Assembly (NCBI RefSeq): GCF_965638725.1
Contig: NC_134955.1
Location: 9,390,316-9,454,315, forward strand
Length of the DNA stretch: 64,000 bases
From: Aptenodytes patagonicus
Taxonomy: Eukaryota > Chordata > Aves > Sphenisciformes > Spheniscidae
Direction: 5' to 3'
The position numbers and the translations under genes are program-made. This document shows positions 47,562 through 59,560 of the stretch, piece by piece (position 1 is the first letter of the stretch; every line of letters begins with the position of its first letter). The notes beneath the pieces are model-generated. The model did no database searches, was not told the origin of the DNA, and worked only from the letters and a program-made list of their open reading frames with translations.

Positions 47562-50500
47562 GACTGAAGACTTGAAAAGACTATTTCCAAAACCATGAGC
47601 ATAAAACTAGATGGATCTGGCAGTTCGGGAAAGGGAGGAACCCAGCTGCGCCTGCCCGGGGGTGGTGAGGGAGCAGCTCAGAGCAGAAGTCTTCAGATAA
47701 GAGTGCAAATGAAGAAATTGGAAATGCTACTCTGAAGACAGAGTAACACATGCCCCAGCTGAAACAGAGTTAAATCATTCTTAATAAAAAAACAACTACG
47801 TAAACAAGTAATTAACAATTAATAAAAAAAATCTGCAAGCGGAAGATGTCTTTTTGTTTACTCTGTTAGACTAAAAAGCCCAATACCTTTAATTTTCAGA
47901 TGCATCAGGAAAGAAATTAATCCAGAAGAATACATGAATATAATATCCTTAGGTATCAGCAAACTGTCTGCATTCTAGAAGTGCAGTAATACAAGGACTG
48001 AGAATCTGGACAACCTTGCTGAACAAACTTACAGTAAATGGATTGATCTAGAAGCGAATAAAGATTAATGCATCGCAGTAAAGAAACTTAACTTTGCTAC
48101 TAATACAGTTTGGAATAGTAAAGAACTATCTACCCCACCTAATTCCTAAATATCTACTCCATTATAAAGAAGAACAAGGACTTCATTAAGAAATAAGAGA
48201 TATCAGAGACGGAGTTACTAAAAAATAGCTACTGTGCTTTAATTTACACCTTAGTGCAATCTGAATTAATTTCCACGTCCAGGCAAATCTTTAGGACTAG
48301 CATCTGCCTCTACTCCCTTACAGAAAATGTTGGCCTCCTGGAGTGAGGCACTTTATTCGTGTTAATACTTTGAAAAGCAAGCATAAATTTTAGGCACCAC
48401 TATCAAGAGACTAGCCAGAGGCTGTACAGAGAAGTATTTCTTTATAGGCAGCCTTAAAAAAAAAGTTCTGTGGTGACAAAACTATTAAATGATTCTTCTA
48501 GTTGGATAATGGTACTGAATTGCACCCACTGATTCACTCACTATCTCATTTGTTTCTGATGTCACATATACTTCTCTTTTTTCTTCCCTTTGTTTTCAAT
48601 CTGGATTATAAAAATGAAGAAGCGATTTCTCAAGCTTATTTCCCCTTTCTTCCCATCTATTTCGTTCTGCTGCTATCTCTTCTCATTTTACTTGTTTGTG
48701 CATTTTACTTCCTTTCCAGAACACACTTTAAAAAAAAAAAATTTCAGATTTGCAGTTATGCTTAAACACCAAACCCACCTCATGTTATTACTTGCACTGC
48801 TATTTTCCTTCCTGGCAAACTGAGTCCCATTATTGCAAATATCTCTTGTGGATTAGTATAATTCAAGTAAAGCTGCAGAAACAGCCCTTTTCAAGTCACG
48901 ATGAAAAGCACACTCCATGCTCTTCAAAAAAGACCACTTCAGTTATCTGTTACTTCACCGCCCCATGGATCTGACATTTAAAAATTGCCTAGAAATTGGG
49001 GGTGAAGTAGCGAGTTGCTGCATCTCTTAAGTTTTGTTTACCTGCGAGTACTGCCTCAGTCTACTGAGCTGACTGTTCTTCGCTGTATGAGTAAAGCTCA
49101 CATATATATAACTCATATAAAGCAGCAGTCTCTTTCCTCAAACTCTTCCATGCAAAATGATTAAGTTTCCTCTACGAATGTTTTAAGACAACTGTCCCCA
49201 ACAGCATTTGATATGAGGCATATAATCAATAGTTACGCTTTCCCCCACAAATCACTTTTCATATATCACCTCCTTACTTAACATAAGCAGTTCTTACATG
49301 CCAATTTAAAACTCAATAGACCATAAGACCTCTTTAATAAGCACCTTCTGTTTGTGGTCATACCATGTCTAGTAGATGACAATGAGAATTTCCTGGTTTG
49401 AGAAAGACAGGTCTACATTATCACTAGTTACTTTTAAAAATTTTTTTTAGAAATTTCAATCCATTCCTTCCTGTTTAGTCAATTTTGCTCCCGTATTATC
49501 TTTTCCTTGCTTTTTGCACCTAACAGTTTCACACGCTCATTCTGAGATACTGGTCCTTACCCACTGATTTCACCTGAACTGCACCATCCACTTCACACTC
49601 CACATTCTAAACTGTGCCTGTAAAACTCCGGCAGCCTATCGACATGCACGCCTGACTAAAAGCACCAAGACCTCCTACCTAACATCAGGAAGATGTCTTT
49701 CATACTCCTTGCTCAGCACTATTTGAGAAAACAAGAACTTGTCTTAGGTGTTCAGGTCTTGCCATGTACAAGCATATTTTCTGTAACAGCGTCTAGCTCT
49801 AATTGGGAAGTACAAGCTACCTACTCTAATAATTTTTCCAAATAATGGGAGGCAATCCCGTGTTCTTTGCTCTTTCAGTATTTATTGTGTTTTATTGTAC
49901 GACATCTTTATCTGTGGTACCCATTCTTTAATATCTTCTCCAAATCGGGAAAATCATTACCTTTTTTTATTTAGGCAATTTGCCCATTATCAAATTTAAT
50001 GTAATATTAACTGTATGCAGTAATTTACAAATACTAAGCATCCTTCTATTTTCCACTCCTTTCTAGCCAGATTCAACTTCATACCTAGATTCTGAATTTG
50101 TCTGCAAATCTCATTTTAATAAAAAGTCAATCTTCAACACGCCCCATGGCTTGTAATTTCCTCTTCAATTTCACACTCACTTTAAGCCACTGCAGAAAAC
50201 ATGACCCCACATACACACTCCTACAAACTACCTTGCTTCCTTCCCGACTTAGTATTTTAGTTCTTCCTATGTACTTTAGTTCACTTCTGCTTCTCATTCC
50301 TGTTTCTCAATGCCTTTTGTATTTTACAGAAGCAGTGGGAAGTTTTAAAAAGTGTTTTCAGATGGCTAATATTAACAGATCTACTGATACCCTTTGCAGT
50401 TATTAGGAAGTATGCCATTTCACAAAGAAGCAGTGCTTTTTCACCTAGAATTAATTTTATACTCATTTAAACTCTCAGAGGAACAAATTTATAGGACTCA

Positions 50501-53500
50501 AAAGCACATACAGCACCCATGGATCGCAAGATAATCTGTTAATGTGACGAAATGCAATGAGATAAAGACTTGCTGTCTTATTTATTGGCCAGATCATTGA
50601 AGTTAAAAAGTTAAATTAAGAAGGAAGCATAAAAGCAAGGTATTTGGCCCATCTCATGGGGCTAGAGATCCCCAGTTTGTAAACTCAGACAAATTACACC
50701 AGTTGTCTACTTCAACTGCATATAAGCGAACAGTCCCTCAGCAGGTGTGATGGAATTGGACATACGCACTCCTCTAATGCTTTTTTCAGCTAATTTAGTA
50801 AGATAACAGGCACCAGTACCTTACACAGGGTTGCCAAACTGAGGAGCATAGATACGTTGCAGTCTGCCATCACCATTAGCAAAGCACTAACCTTGTAACC
50901 CAAGCTAAAAACTCCTTGCAATACTAAGACCTCAAAAACAAGGCAGGGATCAGACTGCTGCAACAGATTACATATCATAAGGGGTACGCGAGGTATCACT
51001 ACCTAGAAAAAAAAAGCGCCAATTGTTTCATTACACAGATCTCGCACCTTAAAATGCTCTAAGATCTAACTTAAGACCTTTAATTTAAAATTGTCTAGTT
51101 GCTTTTGTCTTTTATCAGAAATCAGTGTTCATTACAGTAACATACAGCTCATTAAAAAAATCACTCCTCCTTTGATTTTGGTATCCTCAAAATATCTCAG
51201 AGAAAGTAAGAAAGCAAAATTTGTAAGGAAGTGATGATTTTCTATGTAATTTGATGATACAGCTGGGGAAAATGAAACATTTTAGGGCGCATTAAGTTCC
51301 CCATTAGGTTTATAGTTTGATGACTTCTCACTACACTCATTACGTGCCTACAGTTTTGATTGATATATTCTTTTCAAATATGCTTTCCTAAAAGTGCAGG
51401 AAAGGCTAAGTTTGATAACCGTAATTGTTTCACACTGTGAATTATATTTCAGAAAATTTCTTTTTTTAGAATAAAGTCTAATAATAATTTTTGTATGGAA
51501 GGTTTTAAGAATTCTCCATTCATTCACCAAGATTATATGTTAATAATACACCTGAACAAGCTAGAATTTCAGAGTGATCTTACTTTTTAAAGGGATCCTT
51601 GAATACCTATTTAAAAAAAGAAGCAACACATCTAGAAAGCAGCAAAGGTCCCTTAAATAGTCTCCACGCTGACTTAGCAAAAAGGGCCAATAGTCCAAAT
51701 GAAGAAATCTTAGGACCAAAAAGAACTTCTGCCCTTTTGAGTGGTCAAATTCATTCAGAGACCATGCATTAATTCCTTCCATTTTCTAGAGTGGACCTGG
51801 TCTAATAAAGGCTCTCTAAATTAAAGACAGCCAAACAAGCTATTATCCTAAGAAAAAGTAAGACAAGTTGCTCAAAGACTAAAAAATGGTACTAGAAGAT
51901 GTAATTGTATCATACAGCATAATCTTCACTGTTACAATATTAGCACAAGACTAGTTTGGCCTGTCAGCAGAAGGCAAATTGTTCTTAATGTTTTGTCTCC
52001 ATGGCTGGAATGTAAAGAGCAATTTTCCAATAATGTGTTGCAAAAATGGCCCAAAGAACGGTTCTCAAAACCATTAGATTGGTCCTAAGACTCCAAAGGT
52101 GCCTATGGGCTCTAATGTTTCACCACAGAAGACAGTTATCTCATCATAGGAAAACAAGAGTCAGAAATCTAAAAGTTAATAGTGGAAAATAATGCTCAGG
52201 CACAAGTAATTCTCTGCAACTGCATCGCAGCATCAATTTGCAGTTGACAGGATGTATACTGCACTACAAAATAAACCTTACTAAACCCAAACCAAGTGCA
52301 CTTGAACTGCAATGCTACAAAAATAATCTTATAAGGAAGAGATGTGGGTCCTGGCTTTGCCATGGATTTCCTACGAAATCATGAAGAAACATTTATTATG
52401 TCAGTCATTTACTAAACTGGGAAAATAATCTGCCTCAGAAATGTAAGATTAACCTAATGACTGAGCTGTGTTTGTTCTACAGCAATGAGATATTCCAGCT
52501 GACGTCCAGGGAATTATTGTATTTTTCTAATACAGACAGCCGCCCTAATCAAAAATCCTTCATATGTCTGTCAGAAATCAAGGAAATTCTCTACTGTTTC
52601 CTTTCTGAGAATGCATATTCTTAATCATAGTTACTGAAAAGTCTTATCTATAATGTTAAAAAAGGGAAGACTGTATTTTAAAAGTCGATTACAGAATTAA
52701 ACTTTCAGATTTCTGTCTTTTGGCAATGAAGAGGAAACAAAATTCACTATAAAAGTAGCATTCAGTGGTAAGAATTAATAGTTTCCTTCAACATATGAGT
52801 TTTACTGCAGGGTCTTCTCAATATCTAGTTACGAAGTCGGGACTGATCACAAACAGCCTAATCCGAAACCACACGAACAATGCAAATCTTTTTGGTTAAA
52901 GACTTGATCCAAAAACATTTCAGTGGATAGACTCTGCACAACTATTCTGGGACCTCTGTTTCCAGAATACTTGAATTGGAGTGTAATTACTATCCCAGCT
53001 AATCAGACTGCTTAGTACATTAAAAAACAGGTTTCTACAATATTTAAATGCTATACTGCTCTCCCCACTTAAACACTGTACAAGTACAGCTTTTAAAGTG
53101 GCTTCCCTTTCTCCCTCCCTTTTAAACTTCAGCTTGATGCCTTCAAAGGTTAAAGCTAAGCCTGCTGGGCTTCCATCTATGGAAATAGTCCCACTATTCA
53201 TAAAACAGGATAAAGAAAAATATACGTACAGGTACTTTTAAATCTACATGAGTTGGTATCAGTGCTTAGATAACTTAAGCTACCTTACACTTGAATAATT
53301 GGCTACATAGAGATGCACTGAAGTTGGAAAATAAAAATACAGATTACACATTCCCATGCTTTGGAAATGAAAGCTACATAAGGGACGTTTCTACTGAAAG
53401 GGGAGGGGGGTTAGCTCTACACTGTCTTTAATTTTACAGATCAACTCAAAATAACTTACACATTATGTGAGGTTGGTTTTTGGTTTTGGGTTTTTTTTAA

Positions 53501-53570
53501 TCACTCCATGCGATTAGAATGACGATTTAAAACCCATTTAAGTCAGCTGTACTTTTTGTAAGACAAAAGA

Positions 53571-53596
53571 CTTGTAAAGACAATTGTCTTTACAAG
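53571..53596. repeat. 26-bp perfect palindrome
   Basis: The sequence CTTGTAAAGACAA and its reverse complement abut with no spacer. The bases at 53570 and 53597 do not continue the pairing. Confidence 0.95.
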
Positions 53597-55739
53597 CTCA
53601 TTATGTTGTTCCTATTTGAAATTCATCAGTGTTGGATTAGCAGAGAAGAGCTGCTCTGACTTCAGATTTCAATATAAAAAAAAGTCATGTGCTAACATTC
53701 ATTTCACATGCAGCTAGGCAGGTGCATTTACAGTTTATTTCACATCTTACGAGAAAGATGAAATGCAAAAGCCCGTCATAAAAGCAGTGCAGAAACTCAC
53801 AGCCCATGTAGCCTAGCAAAAGAGAGATGGAATACAACTGACATCCCAGTTTCCTCCCGCCTCTCCCCATCTCAGTACATAGAGAAGAAATACCAGAAGT
53901 TAGGGTCAAGTATTTAAGCTAAAGACTCTGATTTTGGAGTAATGAAAGGACACTGGCACAGGTAAACCCCTAGACTTGCCAAAGAAAGGTTAGCCTTGAC
54001 CCGTAAGCTAGAAAGAAAACCCTGCTTACTGACCAGAAATGGAATTGCTACTTTTATGTACACCTGTACAGAACAAATAAATACAGGTGGTCATTCTGCC
54101 CCCCTTGCTCGAGAGCGCTCTGAATAGTTAGCTTCTTTTCAGTAAAGCACTGTTTTATATTAGTCATCTCCTTTCTTTGTTGCTTTTCACAGTGAAAAAT
54201 TAGTTTGCTTCTACACCAACAAGTGGTGTCCATGTAGAATTAGACATATTCTAGGAAACTGCTGTTTGAGACAGCAGAGATCCAGTCGGTTTGATACTTC
54301 TTCTCCCTACCCCTCAAACCGAGCATTTTGTGGCTTTTCTGCTACAACTGATGATTCAGAAACCCCGAGTAAAGCGTTCTACAATTTTCTGTAAAAAAGA
54401 GACCCTCTTCAGTAGATGGACAGGAGGAAATTATTTGATTTGAACCATGAGGACTTTAACTGCCAGGATAAATGCATTGTTATGTAGACAAAGACTGGAC
54501 AGAAAAATACAAAATACTTTCAGATAGCATTTGCATTAAAGAATGTTGCAAAACGCCTGCCAGTTTCAAGCACTGCATTAAAAAATAGTATGTAGGCTCT
54601 CAGCTGATTTCTTGCGTCTAATTTGCACAGAAGCACACAAGGGATCTCAGAAATACTTAGATAGTTCTTTTTTGTTATATTTGGCTGCTTTAAGCCAGGA
54701 TACCAAGAGCAGTACTTGGTCTGATGTAAAGACACCAAGCACGCAACAATACTGAACCACCATCTGTAAAAGCAACATGTAACTAACACAGCAGCTTTAC
54801 TGATAATCTCTATCACTGGCAGAAAATATTTAAGTATAAAACAGAGAACTGTTACTATAACATGATGTAAACTACCTAAATCGAGAAGATGCAGCTCACA
54901 GCAAGGCAGACAAGGTTCTCAAGAAAAGGCGTGAATTTCCCTGCATTCAAACTTTAGCCTAGCACTGGAAGACAGTGCTTGACTCGTTTTTGGTGTACGT
55001 CATCATGGTGACGCAGCATGCTTAAAAGTCCAGTCTGAAGATTTAGCAACATGGTGAAGCATCACTACAAAATCTACGTGATTCACTGAATCAGCCAGCG
55101 CTTGAGCAGAGAGCTGACCTCAAATATAGATCCTAGCAGAAAACTCTGCTCACACAGGTGAAAAAGATCATAGTCTAGACAGTTTTTAGCAACTCTGCCA
55201 GCCTGGGAGAAAGGCAAAACACAGATAATACTACCGAGTTCAAGCAGTTAGTGCAACTTAACATTTGGTCAAGATTTCTATGTGTTGGAGGCACAAAAGT
55301 GCACTCCAAGAGCAATGAAAAACGTTTGACTATGAAGCTTTTGCAGAAATGACAGACCGCTGTAAGTCTGTCATGCAGGCTAATGAGAACACCTCATCAG
55401 TCCAGTGTCTTCGTTTGATTCAGACCAAAGATCAACAAGAATTATCGAACTTAATCATTTAGAAACACCTGTATTTTTATCATTAGTAAATTAAAAAAAC
55501 CCCACAGATTGACCTGATTTTTAGAATTTCTGCAAATGGGAAAGAAAAAAATCACAAAACTTTTCTGGGGGTAAAACTGAATTTTAGGAACATCAGTAAA
55601 ATGACAAACATGTAACATCTAACTTTGTGCCTTTTTTTTGTAAATAGGTGAGATTTCTTACGCAATAGCAATTTTTAACAGCTAAGACTAGTAGCAAGAA
55701 CAGTAGAATCTTTGTGGCATTATGAAAAGAGAAACTTAC

Positions 55740-55832
55740 CTCCATCTGCTTAGTGCCAGAAAAATATTTCTGCTGAATTAAAGTCTGCCAGCTAATTTTA
55801 AAATTCCATTGTACTTCCCTTTTAATAGTCAT
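55740..55832 (-). other. Second exon-like unit in CSTF3 intron 3
   Basis: On the minus strand a T/G-rich tract ending TTAAAG precedes 93 bases that end GAG before GTAAGT. The 31 codons start with ATG, are open in the frame the surrounding CSTF3 exons require, and would insert between residues 75 and 76. About one in five random AT-balanced segments this long would be open, so the splice sites are the main evidence. Confidence 0.3.
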
Positions 55833-58800
55833 CTTTAACACACACACAAAAAGGCATGTGGCATATAATTTTTAAATATCAATCTTAAATTGAATTTACA
55901 AAAAAAAAAAGCCTGAACTACGTTTAGTAAATTGTACAGTCAGTTTCCTGTTCAGGCTTACCAGCACTGAGATTTCATCAAGGGCAAATACCGTGGAATA
56001 TTCTGAGGTTTTAAACAACTACTTATACTGCCCATCCTGCTCAAGTACTACTGGATAGAATTTCTGTTGACATAAATATATTGGTCACGTTTTCCTGAGG
56101 AATGCTAGCTAGTGGGCAACAATAATGGGCAAGTACCATATACTTACCAGGGCAGCAATTCCTTTTTCAGGGGGTGGGGTAGTATACGCTGCTCTGTATT
56201 AAACATTTTAGCTTGCATCCACGGCATTTTTTCAGGTAACTTGCAACCAAGAAGTCATGCGTCGGGGACTATTTTAGATTGCATTCTTATAAAGAAAACC
56301 TTAAGTAGCTAGCAGGGGTGTGAGAGGCACTTATTTGTCCTTTTTAAGATTCATCCCAGTCTATTTAAGACCAGTCCATCATCACCATGGAGTAAGCATT
56401 TCTAGCAGAATTTTACAATTAGACAGAATTTACAATTCCCAAAGCCACAGTCAGTCAGTACTATAATGACGAAATTCCCCTAGTGAAATTAAAACCGCGA
56501 GACCAAGGCTCTTCGTGTAAGGCTTGCCGTTCTAATTTAGTGTGACGGAAATGTTTCTTCATATATGAACTTGTCAGCACTATCAGGTTATGCAGGTAGA
56601 CTTTCAAAGCATACTGCTTGTACTAAAACTATTAATTACTGCAACATCTATGTGAAATCTGGGGAGAGGGGTCAATTGACATAGCTGAGGAAAGGAAAGC
56701 TGCAAGCTAAACTTCCACCAGCAAGATGTGTTACAAAAGCAATTTTCTGTAAACTTACTCAGTCACTTATCTTCAACCTATATTAACTGCATGTTAGTAA
56801 AAGTGCGTTAATACCTGTAAGTAGATGAAAGCCTCCATGTATTAAATTACCATCATTCTATTCTCCACAATAGTAACATCAATGAGAGGGCTTCTTACAC
56901 CTCAAGCTCCTGCATGATACAATGTAATGACAATTTTATCTTCTAAGTATCTGTGGCACAGTACAAAAGAGTAAACTGTAAAGATTAACTAAACCAAATT
57001 TCAGGGAAAGTTTAAATGAAACTCAATTCAGATCTGTTCCTACAACATACTACATATCATAGTCTGCTAAATGTTTATGTGCTTTACAAATGCAATACCA
57101 TTACCATCTCACCAGCAGCCATGCAGTTGCATAAGCATAATTAAGAGATATTAAGAGCACCAGATTTCTTCTGCAATAATTATGATGTAAAAAGGTTTGT
57201 CATGAGATTAGTTTTAGGTTTGTTTTTTTTTTTTTAAAAAAACAAAATCAGGAAAGTTACAGAAAGGCGGAAAAAAGTTACAAATATTATTTCATTACTA
57301 GGGAATCTCTCTCTACCCGCCCCCCTCCGCTTTCTGCCGCATTAAAAATAGTAAGTAGAATCATGCTTCTTAAATTCAAGAACATGTCTGAACCATCCAA
57401 ACACAGCTTCTTGATAAGGACTCCTGGGACCTCCTTGTCATCTGAAAGATGAATTGCAAAGGCACAGTGAAAGATATGGCCCACACGAAAACCTGATAGA
57501 GTCCACAATTCTTACAGCAAATACGCTTCTAATTCTGCCCATGAAAACATACAAAAATCTTTTGATGGCTAGGGAGGAATGGAGGGAAGGCAGGCCACTA
57601 CTGGGCTCAAGACAACAAAAGTAAAGCAGGAAATCTTGCTCTATTTTTCCCATCATTTACACACTGCATCAAGTCATGTTTTTGCACTCAGATTGAAGTT
57701 GTATGTAATATTTAAAAATTCCATTGTTTTTCTAAATATATTCCACTTCAAGATTATGCACAAATTATTTTTGTAAGTTATGAGTACCTATAAACTTTTA
57801 AGTAATCTAAGTAAATTATCTGTAGACAATTTGCACTGATACGCTCATACACTCAGATTTTATTTAGTATGATTTTAAAAGAACATTAATTATGTGTGTG
57901 ACCTTATTACATAAATGTTTATACACGTCAATGAACATGTACACATATACATAGTTTGAGAGATTCCTGAGGAATCCACAGGCATGGAACCTATAGCATG
58001 TTTTCATTTAACAATAAAAACTAAAAGAATAAAATTTTTGTCAGTGAATTTTAAATAGTGAGTTTGATTGTTGCTTTACCTTCCTTTCTAACTTTGGAAA
58101 TACTAAGTATACTTTTTTTTTTTTTTACTTCTGATCCATTACTTGCTGAAGTAATATATACATGTCTGTATATATTGGGGAACAAGCCCTTAATAGAAGC
58201 TGCAGGGATGTGGAATTTGACAGAAGTCAAATACAACATTCATTTCCTCCCCTTCATATGGCCTGAAAGCAGATTTGAGATTAATTGTATCAGTATTAAA
58301 ATAGGACAAGTCACTTCATAGTTCAAATTCCAATTTGAAACTATTTTGAAAATATGCTAAACCAGCTCCTAAATTAAGAGAGCGCTTAACTGGAAGTTGT
58401 ACCAGAACCCACACATACACTATAAAATGCCACCAACTATAGCCAATAGTGTTACACATTTCTCCAAGCAGGAGAAATAAACAGAAGATGGGGGCCGAAA
58501 GGGGGGGACGGGACACAGGGAACAGACCCTTGCAACTTTTTGTTCTTTGACAAGGCATCTTCCCCTTTCCTAAGGAAAACAAAATAAAGACCCAGTGCAA
58601 CAGAGTTGCCCTTTTTCCTATTTGGTCACACTATGAACATTTTAAACATAGTTTCATGTATAAATGTAGTTCCACCAAGCACAATGAAGTTAGCCCACAC
58701 GCTAACTTCACCATGTCCATTTTATCTGCAGGACAGCACATACATAACTGCATACCTGCTGCCTCATATTTGTAAATCTAACCTATTTTAATCTCCGAGA

Positions 58801-58999
58801 GTTTATTTTGTTTAAACAGTAAGAATGGCGAAAATCTATACTTCCAGGAGAGATAATATCTGAAGGAAGTTGATGGCTTTGCTGCAGTCTGGACATAGAA
58901 AATACTAAATCAAACAACTAGGCATCATTTTGGAAGTTATCTTTCTAGTCCAAATGTATGACTTGCAAAGTATTTTTTAAAATATATTTGATATTCACT

Positions 59000-59560
59000 C
59001 TCACATAAACCTATATGGAAGTATCAGACTGTTTATAGTAAGAGTTTGTTCTGCTATGGTCATGGGTTAACACTTCAAAGAGTGTACAGTCATTCCCCTT
59101 TCCAGTTTCAGACACTGGTTATTTCTTATTCTCTATTTCATGCACTAATGCAAACCATGGGGAACTGGAGAGAGTAAGCTGCCCTCATTAGACAGTTTAA
59201 GTCTTATATAGTCATATTACAGGAATCAAATGAGGTCAGACAGTTGACCCTCCATCACACTACTGAACTTTTCAGGTTAGTTGATTCAGAGGAACAGTTT
59301 GAATTAATAATGATAACGCCTATACAATTTAGATATATGCATAAGCTCTACAACTGTTTTGCTGAAACACAGAGCGAGCGTGAAAGTATGAGTAAAATTA
59401 CCAAGCTTCCTCAGCATACCAACAATTCTAGCCCTCCTCCTCTTGGAGAAAGTCGAAGATGTTAAAGCTCTGAAAGCCTTTAGCCCAACAGTCAGTCCAC
59501 AAGACCTTTAGCGACAGGATCTGCTAACAGATCAGCAATGTGTGCTCACTGGAACTTGTG
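59000..59560 (-). mobile_element. Possible LTR-retrotransposon 3' end (Copia-like), degraded
   Basis: On the minus strand a short frame at 59492-59542 reads HIADLLADPVAKGLVD then stop. This resembles the ADLLTKPL-type end of Copia RNase H. A purine-rich tract follows (59431-59444, AAGAGGAGGAGGGC). Then comes TGTTGG at 59424, like an LTR start, and TATATAAG about 215 bases into the putative LTR (59203-59210). The upstream frame has stops, so any pol gene is broken. Six bases separate the purine tract from TG, and no second LTR or target-site duplication was found. Boundaries are approximate. Confidence 0.3.

Noticed and set aside
52920..53201. Minus-strand frame containing FWK, considered as CSTF3 exon 3 (human SSGRFWKLYIEAE).
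   Set aside because: The residues around FWK do not match and no donor follows at the required place. Similarly, a TTTCCAAAATAC site near 45802 did not match beyond a few bases.
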